64,000 bases of DNA from Tridacna crocea (taxonomy: Eukaryota > Mollusca > Bivalvia > Cardiida > Cardiidae), in contig OX031058.1 of the NCBI GenBank assembly GCA_943736015.1, positions 22,841,001 to 22,905,000 on the forward strand, in the 5' to 3' direction. Position numbers and translations under genes: made by a program. A model generated the notes under the pieces. It was given only the letters and a program-made list of their open reading frames with translations, was not told the origin of the DNA and did no database searches. Below are positions 12,059-23,607 of this stretch, in pieces. Numbering within the stretch: the stretch's first letter is position 1; every line of letters begins with the position of its first letter.

Positions 12059-12170
12059 GGATATGCTAATTTCTGATCTTTTCTGCAGTATTGTGACCAG
12101 GGTCAGGGGGTATCAAAAGCACACATAACCAAAATATCCTTAAGGAAAAAAAAAGATTATTTTAATACTA

Positions 12171-12363
12171 TATGGAAATAGCTTAGTTAAGCAGAAAACT
12201 GAAGGAAGAATTTATAAACACAGAAAATAAAAACTGTAGTTTAAACCTGGTAAATTTAAGTTTCTTGTCAAAATATAAAATGTATAAATCTTCTGAACTC
12301 TAGCCTAAATGATAAAATTTTGGACTTCACAAAATATAAAGCACTCACAGACAACAAATAATG
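12171..12363. other. flank of array; MITE debris
   Basis: Unique AT-rich sequence with an arm of a degraded TTAA-P copy at about 12306-12355 (ATGATAAAATTTTGGAC, AAAGCACTCACAGACAACA). It abuts the first unit of the triplication. Confidence 0.5.
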
Positions 12364-12394
12364 TAATGCTTTAATGATAGGATCTGTCTGCAAA

Positions 12395-13015
12395 ATGGTT
12401 GAGAGCATTATGGAAAAGGGAGAAAATACTGGTTACAAGACAAACAGTCAGGCTTTAAACCAGCAGTTAGGGTGTTGTGGCTTGTGAATGGTATACCTAT
12501 AGATTGGGCACAAAGGCTTAGTGACACAGTAAATAATTTTGGTTGGTGGTAAAAGAGCTTGTATTTGGGAGGAAAGGAAATAACACGCCAAAAACACTGG
12601 TGGGCTCAGGGTGATGCTAGGCAGGGTACCACTTGAAGAATTTTGGGGGAAAATTCAGAAAGTAGACCTCATCAGAACTTTTAGGAAATTAAATGGAAGC
12701 TAGGAGTGTTAAGATTTCAGCTATTTCAAATATTTAAGATATCGGACTAAGGTTATCAGTTATTCTGTGATAGATTTTTATGTCATAATTCATTGATTTT
12801 TATGTCATAATTCATTTTTTTAACAGGAAAATTATCAGAAAGTTTGAACTTGGATTCCGAACATATGATTATCCACACCAAGCCTTATCATTTTGTGACA
12901 GTGGGAAAAGGAGAAAATGCTGGGTTACCAGTATTATCACAATGTTTTTGAAAGGATTCTGTCTTTGGGTTGTTAAATCTCACAATTTTGTTATGCAGAT
13001 TTAATCCTTTTTACC
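12395..13015. mobile_element. degraded TTAA-P pieces within unit A
   Basis: GAGAGCATTATGGAAAAGGGAGAAAATACTGGTTAC at 12400-12437 and GACAGTGGGAAAAGGAG..TGGGTTACCAGTATTATCACAATG at 12898-12945 are palindrome remnants. The second is followed by a right-arm remnant. Both recur in B and C, so they predate the triplication. Confidence 0.55.
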
Positions 13016-13645
13016 AGACGATATAACTAAGGAAATTCCCAAATAAAAGAGATAAGTGTGCTTAGGCAGCTTTAAAAGAAAAAATTTGAAGACCTGCTTT
13101 TATCATTAAAAAAAAAATACAAAAATAGAAAGACTGCTATTACATGTATAAATCAATTAGTATTCAAAATGTGCCTTAATTTCATCAATTGCAATAGCCC
13201 AGAAACCCAATTTATTTCAGAATAGTAGTACCGGCCTTCAAAACCCAAGTGCAGTTTTGACTCTCCGTCTGTCCATCTGGTAGTCTAAAACCAGTTTAAA
13301 ACTACAAAACCCTTCAAAATCCACTCAGTCCATTCCTGTTCCCACATGTCAAACTTACATGTCCGAGTCAATATGCCTGTGTCAATATGCTCCTTATGTG
13401 GTGTGGAAACTGCTACCCATGCAGACTGGGATAGGAATGTGATTTTGCCACTTCAAAATTCTGTTTTGAAGAGGCATAATGATGAATATCAATTATCTGT
13501 GATTTTGAAAATATGGATTCTTGAATTATGCATTTATGTGAATGCTATTAAATATATTAAATGTGTAGTGCACTGAGTAATCCAGCCTGTAGGTTATCTA
13601 GGAATTAACAGTGTTTCTAGGCTTGTCACAAATGTAGAAATCAAG

Positions 13646-13745
13646 GCAAGGGTCACGAATGAATGAATGAATGAATGGTGTTTTAAGGCCCGTCGACAAC
13701 TTAGGTCATATTGGGCGCACTTACTTAGTAAAGCAAGGGTCACGA
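13646..13745 (-). mobile_element. short truncated retroposon with 13-bp TSD
   Basis: The 13-bp direct repeats GCAAGGGTCACGA at 13646-13658 and 13733-13745 flank a 74-bp insert. The insert opens with (ATGA)n/(AATG)n followed by GTGTTTTAAGGCCCGTCGAC. Read on the minus strand it is a body ending in an (ATTC)n-like tail, typical of a 5-prime-truncated LINE or SINE. Units B and C have a single uninterrupted GCAAGG.TCATGATC at this spot, which is the empty site. Confidence 0.85.
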
Positions 13746-14451
13746 TCTTTTGCATTTTACTTTAAACAATCAAGTGAAACTTTCTGATGTCTTTATCTAA
13801 ATTCAACCTAATTCTATAGAAGAATATATGGTGCTTGCTAGTTAAGTTTTCTCTGACATGTTAGCTAATATGAACTCGTTTACTTTGGTCTGTATCTTCT
13901 TAAGTTTAGTTGATTAAAAATTGTTTGGATGTACCTATGCATTTGTTTATAATGTGAATGTACAACCTTACATTTTAAACTACTTTATTAAAATTCTTAG
14001 GTTTTTCTTGCTCAAACCTGTGTTTGTTACTGAGAGTGACCTCTTGATATAGACTATTGAGTGAGATTTTTTACCTTGCTAATTTTTTCATTAATTGTTG
14101 CTTTAACTTTTTGCCTTATTCTTGATTAACTTGTGTGTCAACTTACTACATGTAGTTTTCTATAATTATGGTGTACCATTATAACAAGTCTTCTGCAGAA
14201 GTAGAAAAAAGCTGCATACCAACCATTTACTGACCTACTGAAAATTTATAGAGTTATCTAATTTTGGTTTGACAGGCAAAAGTAATACTAATTTTACAAA
14301 ATGACCTTGACAGACAAAAACAATAGAAATTTGGAAACAGTGTGAGGGCTGAATTAGTAATGAACTGAAACTGCACTAGGACAAAAAGTGACCATATATT
14401 TAAATGTCTGTCATTCTTATTTTAGATCCCTGTTTTCAAATTTGCTTGAGT

Positions 14452-15006
14452 ATAGTGTTATGTACATACCCAGTTATTTCTAGCTTTGTACATGTATTTA
14501 TTTTGAATGGTTTTCCCCTGTGGCTATTTTTAGAACTGGATTCTCTTTTGTGGAATATTGTTCTGGAAGTTTCCGGTCCTTTTTACAATCTGATTACTAG
14601 AAATTATGCAACTACTTTTAACATGAATTTTCTGGAAGTTTCTCTGTTATTATAAAAGGAAAAGCACTTTACATCTCGGCGTTTACTAGTTCATACATGA
14701 TTGCCAGACTACAGATTATTTTGTGTTTGTGTCATATGATAGGTTTTGGATTACATTCAGTTTGGATTAGGATCAGACTGGACTAAAGTGGGGATTTTTT
14801 CGTGTGCTTGGATTACATTCAGTTTGGATCAGGATCAGACTGGAATTAAGACTGGAATAATTTGTCTTTTGAATTTAACGTCTAAGGTATTGTTTTGTAC
14901 TATTGTAATATTGTCACTGATTATTTGATATTTTTGTTATTAAATTCTGTTGTTATCGTTTGTTGCTGGCTTCTACTTTCTAGTTACGCCTGGCTCGTAA
15001 CAATAG
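14452..15006 (+). mobile_element. solo LTR (Ty3/gypsy-like), 547 bp
   Basis: The insert 14456-15002 starts TGTTA and ends TAACA (5-prime TG, 3-prime CA) and is flanked by the 4-bp direct repeat ATAG. It is absent from units B and C, where the site reads GAGTATAG then AGTATTC. A TATAAAAG at about 14652 suggests plus orientation. Two related stretches of about 70 bp (from 14747 and 14811) form an internal tandem repeat. No internal retroviral region accompanies it, so it is a fossil single LTR left by recombination. It is younger than the triplication. The 4-bp duplication and TG..CA ends fit Ty3/gypsy; the clade is undetermined. Confidence 0.8.
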
Positions 15007-15639
15007 GGGTATTCTCTATGAACAAGTACATGTATATGTAGAGCTTTAAGTTATGACCTCCAAGTATGACCCTGACCTTATGTTTAGTTTGAATTATAAA
15101 CACATAAAAGAAAACTATTGTGAAAATCTATTTTAAAATATATTTTAAAATCCACCCATGTGTAAAGTCTAGGCTAAGGTTAGACAAATCCATTGATATA
15201 ATTATGAAGAAGTTTTAGCAGGGCAACATAGTGATAACTTTTTTTTTTGGCCTGTAACAGGAGCTTGACAAAATATCATATAAAGAGTTTATTGTTGCTG
15301 TATGTTTTCAAGAAGTTAGGTTACTAATCCTAAATGGCAAGAAATTTGCAGAAGATGTTGCAATATAAAGAGTGTTTGACATGATTTGACAAGTTGACAA
15401 AAGTTTAAGGTTTTCACTTGCTGGAACTCAAAATATTCCAAAAACTGATTTCCATGAAATAAGACATCACAACACACTTAGACCAAGGCTTGCAGCAAAA
15501 AAACCTTTTAATAAGCACCATGTCTTGGATTATGCCCAATATCTTTTCGATATTTTTCCCCCATAAAGTCTAAAATATCTTCATGCAAAACATCTTTGAA
15601 ATGTCTTTAAACCAAAAGGAATTACTTTCAGACTTTTAT

Positions 15640-15660
15640 AAATAACACACACACACACAA
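15640..15660. repeat. (AC)n microsatellite
   Basis: ACACACACACACA run; the equivalent place in unit C (about 25340-25355) has a shorter CA run and a poly-A instead. Confidence 0.6.
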
Positions 15661-15684
15661 AACTTTTGACGGTAGTTTTGTAGA

Positions 15685-16230
15685 TTAACTCTTCACTAAA
15701 CAATCCTAAGATTTAACCACCTTTATAACCTATAAGGTTTGTGAAAACATTATGGAAAAAAGTTTAAATGCTGATAACCAGCATTTTTTCCACTTTCCAT
15801 ATTGATTTCTACCTGTTCACAGACAAATATCCTTTCAAAAACATAGCAGGATCAGGAGAAAATGCTGGTAACCAGCAATTCTCCTTTTCCAACAATGTTT
15901 TCTACCTTTTTAAAATTGGTTTTCATTGAGCCGCATTTAACCTTTTACTCCATAGATACTCATTTCTACACATTGCTTGTTGGAGCCTTTGGAAAACATT
16001 GTGGCAAAAGGTGAAATTGCTCATGACGAGCAATTTCACCTTTTGACACTATGTTTTCTACGCTATCAAAAGGTGTCATGTATACGTAAGAAACAGCTTC
16101 ATCCTTGCTGTTATTTAGGATCAATTAGAGATACCATAGAAATGTCTTATGGGGTAAAGGGTTAAATTGTCCTCTGCAACAACTTTGAATCTAGACGATG
16201 GTAAAATATTGTTGTTTGGTAAAGAGTTCA
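15685..16230 (+). mobile_element. TTAA-P MITE interrupted by a second MITE
   Basis: The outer copy begins TTAACTCTTCACTAAACAATCC and resumes after the inner insertion as GTCCTCTGCAACAACTTTGAATC, ending TTTGGTAAAGAGTTCA. It contains two tandem palindromic cores (about 15740-15805 and 15845-15915), so it may itself be a composite. The same arrangement is in unit C. Confidence 0.8.
15937..16165 (+). mobile_element. TTAA-bounded MITE, variant core (inner copy)
   Basis: TTAACCTTTTACTCCATAG to GGGGTAAAGGGTTAA, 229 bp, nested in the copy at 15685-16230. The ends and AAAACATTGTGG match TTAA-P. The palindrome centre differs (GTGAAATTGCTC facing GAGCAATTTCAC) and the right arm (CAGCTTCATCCTTGCTG) does not match the usual one, so it defines a separate subfamily. 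Confidence 0.8.
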
Positions 16231-17697
16231 AATACAAAATTTAAATTACAACCTCAAATAATTTGAAATAACAGGTACAAAAAGAAAAAAATCAATGCAT
16301 CAAAAATTAGGCATACAAATTTATGTCTATATATTTGAGAACTGTTCATACTTATTAGAAAAATACCCATAAAGTGCTAGATAAACACATTGTACAGGAA
16401 AGGCAGAATTTGGTCAGCATCACTATAAATTGGGCAGTGTATATGCAAGAACAGCAATCCAGCTGATCTCAATCTACACTGGCCTTAATAAATTATGGTT
16501 ATGATAAACCATACTCATGATAAACAGCACTTTAGGGGTTAGGATCCCTATCATTGCATGACCCTTGGAGTGGACATAGAAATATACAGAATGACACCTA
16601 ACATCACTGCCTGTTCTCATTTGTTTTCGAATTGACCAAGAACAGGGTCAACTTATCAATCAGCCTTGGGATCAACTGTTAACTTAAAGTTGACTTCAAA
16701 GCTGTTTGGTTGATCAGGGCCTAGTAATTCTGGTGGTATATTAGTCTGATCTTGATCTCTGACAGCTGTCAGTGCTTCCAATATGGTTTCTGGCAGTGAT
16801 ACGATGAAACAAATCCACTGATGTAATTTTTCAAAATGGCCTTTTTTGAATTTAATAAATTGTAATTTTTTTTTCAGATTCTCGGCTTTTGAAAAGCTGA
16901 CTTTACATGACATGAGAAGATGATAGTTTCCTGGATCCAAACCAGTAATTATCAGAAAATGAAATATTCATGGTTAGAGACCTATGTCTACAAGGAGCTG
17001 GTGTTTCTTTACTCAGTGAAGATGAATTTCCTATCATTTCCTATCATTTTTATCTGCCCCTGAATAGATCAGCAACCTTTCTGGCTTGCCTTGACCCGTC
17101 ATTGGTGACAGTTTACTTGTTGTTCATAAGCTCATAATATATAAAACAATATAAAAACAATAAAACAATTTGATAGCAAGGCTCAAGTTTTTCCTGGATC
17201 CAACCCAGTAGTCAACTCTGCCCTGTATCTATGATTCCTGGATACTAACCAGTGCAAGGAAATCACCCATAAAACAAAGACAACTTTTCTGTGCCGTGAA
17301 TTTTACATTCTTTTTTTAATCATTTTTATACCACAATTTGATCCCAATCAAAATTTTGCCAAAATACTAAAATTGTATTATTTTACCAAGCCATTTTAAG
17401 AATTTACATCATTGGATTGAGCTGCATTCAATGAAGGTTTCAGGAAAAATCAATTCAGTGGTCAGTCTCATATTGGGTTTTGTTTTTGCTAATTTACTTT
17501 TTAACATCCTTAACATCAAACACTGCAAAAGATATTGAAGTTATGATTTTTTTTTTAAATCTGGATTTAAGAACCTTAAGATTATTTGTTGCATGAGACT
17601 TGAATGCAAAGTTATTTTCTGATTTAAGATCCTTAACATACATCATTGCAGGATACAGATTATTCCTCATTTACATAATACATGTATTGAAAAATCC
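16231..17697. other. no gene recognised (unit A)
   Basis: AT-rich unique-looking DNA repeated in unit C (25926-27393). Two ATTTCCTATCATTTCCTATC-like direct repeats lie at about 17030-17050. No credible exon on either strand. Confidence 0.5.
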
Positions 17698-17911
17698 TTA
17701 ACCCTTTACCACATGACAAAATTTTAGACCTGTCCAAATTCAAAGCATTTGCAGAGGGCAACTAAAATGAAATTTTCTCTGGAATTGTAAAAAACAATGT
17801 GGGAATAGGAGAAAATGTTGGTTAACAGCATTTTCTTCTTTTCTTACAATGTCTTGAAAAGTTTTCTTCGTCAAGGTCATTGAAAGTCAGGATTATGTGG
17901 TAAAGAGTTAA
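17698..17911 (-). mobile_element. TTAA-P MITE (unit A)
   Basis: TTAACCCTTTACCACATGAC to GTGGTAAAGAGTTAA, with a mildly diverged palindrome. Present at the equivalent place in unit C (27394-27607), so it predates the triplication. Confidence 0.85.
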
Positions 17912-17957
17912 CATAGACTACATAATTCACGAGTCACAAGCAAAATGTACAAAACAA

Positions 17958-18191
17958 TTAACCCTTTACCAAACAATTTCATTTAAACCCACCATGCTGA
18001 TGAGGGTTGTTGAAAACATGGTGGAAAAAGAAGAAAATGGTAGTTACCAGAATTTCCTCCCTCTTTCACATTGTTTTCTACCATTTTAAAGACAGAAATA
18101 ATATTCTAGGCTATAGATACACTGATTCTGCTGTTTGTAAATGCTTTGAAGTAAGTCTAGTCTGGCATTTTCTTGTTTGGGAAAGAGTTAA
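17958..18191 (+). mobile_element. TTAA-P MITE, diverged subfamily (unit A)
   Basis: TTAACCCTTTACCAAACAAT to TTTGGGAAAGAGTTAA. The right arm includes CTGTTTGTAAATGCTTTGAAG. The palindrome is poor (GAAAATGGTAGTTACCAGAATTTCC). Confidence 0.8.
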
Positions 18192-18357
18192 AGAAATAAT
18201 TCCATGCACTGATGGCCACAGATGATATAAAAATGCAAACACTTTCCATTTTTACAGAAAAAAAAAGACTTTTTCTTTTCTCTTATACTTCTTGTTACAA
18301 TAATGGAATAGATAAGCAACTACATTTAAAAAAAAATTCATTTGTGATAATTTGGGT

Positions 18358-18586
18358 TTAACTCTTTACGACACAACAAAATTTTTGATATGTAGAAACT
18401 GAAAGCATTTGTAGACGACAATTCAAATGTTCTTTAAATGTTGAAATTTGTCTCTGATGGAGTAGAAAACATTGTGACAAAAGAAGAAAATGCTGGTTAC
18501 CAGCATTTTTTCCTTTTCCCACAATATTTTCTAAAGGCTTCTTTCAAAGGGTCGTCAAAAGTAGGGATTGAGTGGTAATGGGTTAA
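18358..18586 (-). mobile_element. TTAA-P MITE (unit A)
   Basis: TTAACTCTTTACGACACAAC to GAGTGGTAATGGGTTAA, 229 bp. Its final TTAA is also the first TTAA of the next copy. Confidence 0.88.
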
Positions 18587-18805
18587 CTCTGTATCAAATG
18601 ATCTCCTTTTAAAACAACCTTTAAAAAGAAGGCTTGGAAAAGACTATTGGAGAAGGAGAAGATGCTGGGAATCAGCATTTTCTCCTTCTCTAAATGCTTT
18701 CCATTTGTTTGAAGACAAATATGAATCAAGCTATAATTAATTCATTGTCTGCAAAGGCTTTGTATTTGGACAAGTCTAAAATTTTATCATTTGATAAAGT
18801 GTTAA
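18583..18805 (+). mobile_element. TTAA-P MITE sharing TTAA with neighbour (unit A)
   Basis: TTAACTCTGTATCAAATGAT to TTTGATAAAGTGTTAA. The core is GAGAAGGAGAAGATGCTGGGAATCAGC with the matching arm. It sits directly against the preceding copy, in opposite orientation, with one TTAA between them. Confidence 0.85.
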
Positions 18806-18842
18806 GATCTTCAAAATCAAATACTTTATGCTGATAATGTCT

Positions 18843-19014
18843 TTAACCGTTTACCACACAGCTCTCACATTTTGAAGACCCTTGGAAATAGGACCTTTAA
18901 AAACATTGTAGAAAAGGAGAAAATGCTGGTAACCAGTCTAGGCACATTTTATTTGTTGTCTGCAAAAATTGTTTTCAATTTGGACCAGTCTAAAATTTTG
19001 TTGTAAAGAGTTAA
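18843..19014 (+). mobile_element. TTAA-P MITE, internal deletion (unit A)
   Basis: TTAACCGTTTACCACACAG to TTGTAAAGAGTTAA, 172 bp. The unit C copy (28534-28761) is 228 bp and still has the right half of the palindrome, so unit A lost about 56 bp here after duplication. Confidence 0.88.
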
Positions 19015-19530
19015 TAGTTATAATAAATCCCTTTGGTTTCCTAACCCTCAAACATGTTTAAAGCAAATGTGTGTCTGATAGACACACATCATGTTTAGAA
19101 ACTTCATGTATCACACCTATCAATTTGAAAGACATGGTACTATTTTAAAGGATTCATCTTTTGCAAAAATTTTGTTTTGTCATTATGTATCTTTCAACTA
19201 ATGGAATATTTTAAAAACCAAGACAACAAACCTTAAACTTTTGAAACTTTTACACAATATCTATGGTAGATTCACCCCAATAAACCCCAAAGCAGAAGAG
19301 CCATTGATTTCTGAGCCAAAAGAATCAAAACCAATTTTGAATTAGTGTCAAAATCATAGCTTCAAGAGTTAAACCTTAAGTAAATCCTACCATGCAATTT
19401 CATGACTTAAAAAAATCCCTGTCACTTGTATACAAAATTGGCAAAAAATTAGGTTAAAACATTTTCTTCATGTTTGAATACAATAATTTTGTAATTCATT
19501 TTTACATTCATTAGATAGATATTATTCTAG

Positions 19531-22180
19531 TAATGCTTTTATTATAGGATCTGTCTGCAAAATGGTTGAGAGCATTATGGAAAAGGGAGAAAATACTGGT
19601 TACAAGACAAACAGTCAGGCTTTAAACTGGCAGTTAGGGTGTTGTGGCTTGTGAATAGCAGACCTATAGATTGGGCACAAAGGCTTAGTGACCCAGTAAA
19701 TAATTTTGGTTGGTGGTAAAAGAGCTTGTATTTGGGAGGAAAGGAAATATCACTGGTGGACTCAAGGTGATGTGAAGCAGGGTACCACTTGAAGAATTTT
19801 GGGGGGAAATTCAGAAAGTAGTCCTCATCAGAACTTTTAGGAAATTAAATGGAAGCTAGAAGTGTTAAAATTTCAGCTATTTCAAATATTTAAGATATCG
19901 GACTTAGATTATCATTTATTCTCTGATAGATTTTTGTCATAATTCATTTTTTAACCGGAAAATTATCAGAAAGTTTGAACTTGGATTCCGAATATATGAT
20001 TATCCACACCAAGCCTTATCATTTTGTGACAGTGGGAAAAGGAGAAAATGCTGGGTTACCAGTATTATCACATAATGTTTTTGAAAGGATTCTGTCTTTG
20101 GGTTGTTAAATCTCAGAATTTTGTTATGCAGATTTAATCATTTTTACCAGACGATAAAACTAAGGAAATTCCAAAATAAAAGAGATAAGTGTGCTGAGGC
20201 AGCTTTAAAAGAAAAAATTAGAAGACCTGCTTTTATCATTTAAAAAAAATACAAAAATAGAAAGACTGCTATCACATGTATAAATCAATTAGTATCCTTA
20301 ATTTCATCAATTGCAATAGCCCAAAAACCTTGTTTATTTCAGAATAGTAGTACCAGCCTTCAAAACCCAAGTGCAGTTTTGGACTGTCTGTCCATCTGGT
20401 AGTCTAAAACCAGTTTAAAACTACAAAACCCTTCAAAACCCACTCAGTACATTTCTGTTCCCACATGTCAAACTTACATGTCCGAGACAATATGCCTGTG
20501 TCAATATGCTCCCAATGTGGTGTGAAAGCTGCTACCCATGCAAACTGGGATGGGAATGTGATTTTGCCACTTCAAAATTCTGTTTTGAAGAGGCATAATG
20601 ATAAATATCAATTATCTGTGATTTTGAAAATATGGATTCTTGAATTATGCATTTATGTGAATGCTATTAAATAAATGTGTAGTGGTCTGAGTAATCCAGC
20701 CTGTAGGTTATCTAGGAATTAACAGTGTTTCTAGGCTTGTCACAACTGTAGAAATCAAGGCAAGGATCATGATCTTTTGCATTTTACTTTAAACAATCAA
20801 GTGAAACTTTCAGATGTCTTTTATCTAAATTCAACCTAATTCTATAGCAGAATTATGGTGCTTGCTTGTTAAGTTTTCTCTCACATGTTAGCTAATATGA
20901 ACTAGTTTACTTTGGTCTGTATCTTCTTAAGTTTTGTTGATTAAAAATTGTTTAGATGTACCTATGCATTTGTTTATAATGTGAATGTACAACCTTACAT
21001 CTTAAACTACATTATCAAAATTCTTAGGTTTTTCTTGCTCAAACCTGTGTTTGTTACTGACAGTGACCTCTTGATATAGACTATTGAGTGAAATTTTTTC
21101 CCTTGCTATTTTTTTCATTAATTGTAGCTTTAGCTTTTTGCCTTATTCTTGATTAACTTGTGTGTCAACTTCCTACATGTAGTTTTCTATAATTATGGTG
21201 TACCATTATAACAAGTCTTCTGCAGAAGTAGAAAAAAGCTGCATACCAACCATTTACTGACCTACTGAAAATTTATAGAGTTATCTAATTTTGGTTTGAC
21301 AGGCAAAAGTAATACTAATTTTACAAAATGACCCTGACAGACAAAAACAATAAGAATTTGGAAACTGAGGGGTGAATTAGTAATGAACTGAAACTGCACT
21401 AGGACAAAAAGTGACCATATCATTTAATGTCTGTCATTCTTATTTTAGATCCCTGTTTTCAAATTTGCTTGAGTATAGGAGTATTCTCTATGAACAAGTA
21501 TATGTAGAGCTTTAAGTTATGACCTCCAAGTATGACCCTGACCTTATGTTTAGTTTGAATTATAAACACATAAGAGAACTATTGTGAAAGTCTGTTTTAA
21601 AATATATTTTAAAATCCACCCATGTGTAAAGTCTAGGCTAAGGTTAGACAAATCCATTGATATAATTATGAAGAAGTTTTAGCAGGGCAACATAGTGATA
21701 ACTTTTTTTTTCTGACCTGTAACAGGAGCTTGACAAAATATCATAGAAAGAGTTTATTGTTGCTGTACGTTTTCAGAATTTAGGCTACTAATCCTAAATG
21801 GCAAGAAATTTGCCAAAGCTGTTGCAATATAAAGAGTGTCTGACATGATTTGACAAGTTGACAAAAGTTAAAGGTTTTCACTTGTAGGAACTCAAAATAT
21901 TCCAAAAACTGATTTCCATGAAATAAGACATTGCAACACATTTAGACCAAGGCTTGCAGCAAATAAACCTTTTTCTCAGCCAAAAGAGTCAAAACCAATT
22001 TTGAATTAGTGTCAAAACCATAGCTTATGTAAACCCTACCATGCAATTTCATGACTTAAAAAAAATCCCTGTCACTTGTATACAAAACTGGCAAAAAATT
22101 AGGTTAAAACATTTTCTTCATGTTTGAATACAATAATTTTGTAATTCATATTTACATTTATTAGATAGATATTATTCTAG
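19531..22180 (+). repeat. tandem triplication, unit B (2.65 kb, deleted)
   Basis: Matches unit A from its start to about 15510 (GCAGCAAA.AAACCTTTT), then jumps at about 21975 to the sequence equivalent to A 19310 (GAGCCAAAAGARTCAAAACC). A 3.8-kb internal piece, including all five MITE loci, is missing. It also lacks the solo LTR and the retroposon of unit A and the TTAA element of unit C. Confidence 0.92.
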
Positions 22181-23607
22181 TAATGCTTTTATTATAGGAT
22201 CTTTCTGCAAAATGGTTGAGAGCATTATGGAAAAGGGAGAAAATAGTGGTTACAAAACAAACAGTCAGGCTTTAAACTGGCAGTTAGGGTGTTGTGACTT
22301 GTGAATGGTAGACCTATAGATTGGGCACAAAGGCTTAGTGACCCAGTAAATAATTTTGGTTGGTGGTAAAAGAGCTTGTATTTGGGAGGAAAGGAAATAA
22401 CACGCCAAAAACACTGGTGGGCTCAGGGTGATGCTAGGCAGGGTACCACTTGAAGAATTTTGGGGGAAAATTCAGAAAGTAGACCTCATTAGAACTTTTT
22501 GGAAATTAAATGGAAGCTAGTAGGAGTGTTAAAATTTCAGCTACTTCAAATATTTAAGATATCGGACTAAGGTTATCAGTTATTCTGTGATAGCTTTTTA
22601 TGTCATAATTCATTTTTTTAACAGGAAAATTATCAGAAAGTTTGAACTTGGATTCCGAATATATGATTATCCACATCAAGCCTTATCATTTTGTGACAGT
22701 GGGAAAAGGAGAAAATGCTGGGTTACCAGTATTATCACATAATGTTTTTGAAAGCATTCTGTCTTTGGGTTGTTAAATCTCACAATTTTGTTATGCAGAT
22801 TTAACCCTTTTTACCAGACGATAAAACTAAGGAAATTCCAAAAAGAGATAAGTGTGCTTAGGCAGCTTTAAAAGAAAAAAAATTGAAGACATGCTTTTAT
22901 CATTTAAAAAAAAATACAAAAATAGAAAGACTTCTATGACATGTATAAATCAATTAGTATTCAAAAATGTGCCTTAATTTCATCAATTGCAATAGCCCAG
23001 AAACCTTGTTTATTTCAGAATAGTAGTATCAGCCTTCAAAACCCAAGTGCAGTTTTGGACTGTCTGTCCATCTGGTAGTCTAAAACCAGTTTATAACAAC
23101 AAAACCCTTCAAAACCCACCCAGTCCATTTCTGTTCCCACATGTCAAACTTACATGTCCGAGTCAATATGACTGTGTCAATATGCTCCTAATGTGGTGTG
23201 GAAACTGCTACCTATGCAGACTGGGATAGGAATGTGATTTTGCCACTTCAAAATTATGTTTTGAAGAGGCATAATGATGAATATCAATTATCTGTGATTT
23301 TGAAATTATGGATTCTTAAATTTTGCATTTATGTGAATGCTATTAAATATATTAAATGTGTAGTGCACTGAGTAATCCAGCCTGTAGGTTATCTAGGAAT
23401 TAACAGTGTTTCTAGGCTTGTCACAAATGTAGAAATCAAGGCAAGGGTCATGATCTTTTGCATTTAAATTTAAACAGTCAAGTGAAACTTTCTGATGTCT
23501 TTATCTAAATTCAACCTAATTCTATAGCAGAATATATGGTGCTTGCTTGTTAAGTTTTCTCTCACATGTTCGCTAATATGAACTAGTTTACTTTGGTGTG
23601 TATCGTC

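Larger units (their letters stand above)
6481..12170 (+). repeat. pyrimidine-rich higher-order repeat array
   Basis: A 5.7-kb array with three levels. The lowest is CT runs such as 7560-7597. Next is a minisatellite of about 70-77 bp, running GTGCAAATTTCTCTCACTC, then TCATCCTCTTTCTCTCAG, then CATTCCACTCTTAAAAATCT. The highest is a 1.3-1.45-kb unit made of one long and one short block. The landmark GGCTATGCTAGCTTCTGATC or its variant starts at 6587, 7667, 8041, 8977, 9347, 10288, 10655, 11696 and 12059. This gives spacings of 1080, 374, 936, 370, 941, 367, 1041 and 363, a strict long-short alternation. Long stretches stay open in two frames because the small repeat is often a multiple of three; this is not evidence of coding. 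Confidence 0.95.
12364..19530 (+). repeat. tandem triplication, unit A (7.17 kb)
   Basis: Starts at TAATGCTTTAATGATAGGAT and ends at ATTAGATAGATATTATTCTAG. Units B and C repeat this order almost base for base. A alone carries the retroposon at 13659-13732 and the solo LTR at 14456-15002. Subtracting these insertions and their target duplications leaves about 6.54 kb, matching unit C minus its own insertion. No gene was recognised in the unit. Its content is AT-rich DNA plus five TTAA-P loci towards the right. Confidence 0.93.

Noticed and set aside
13346-13576. Possible small protein with CSLCGVE motif shared by units A and B
   Set aside because: The same stretch in unit C has a stop inside the motif (about 23188) and differences are not concentrated at third positions. 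No family recognised.
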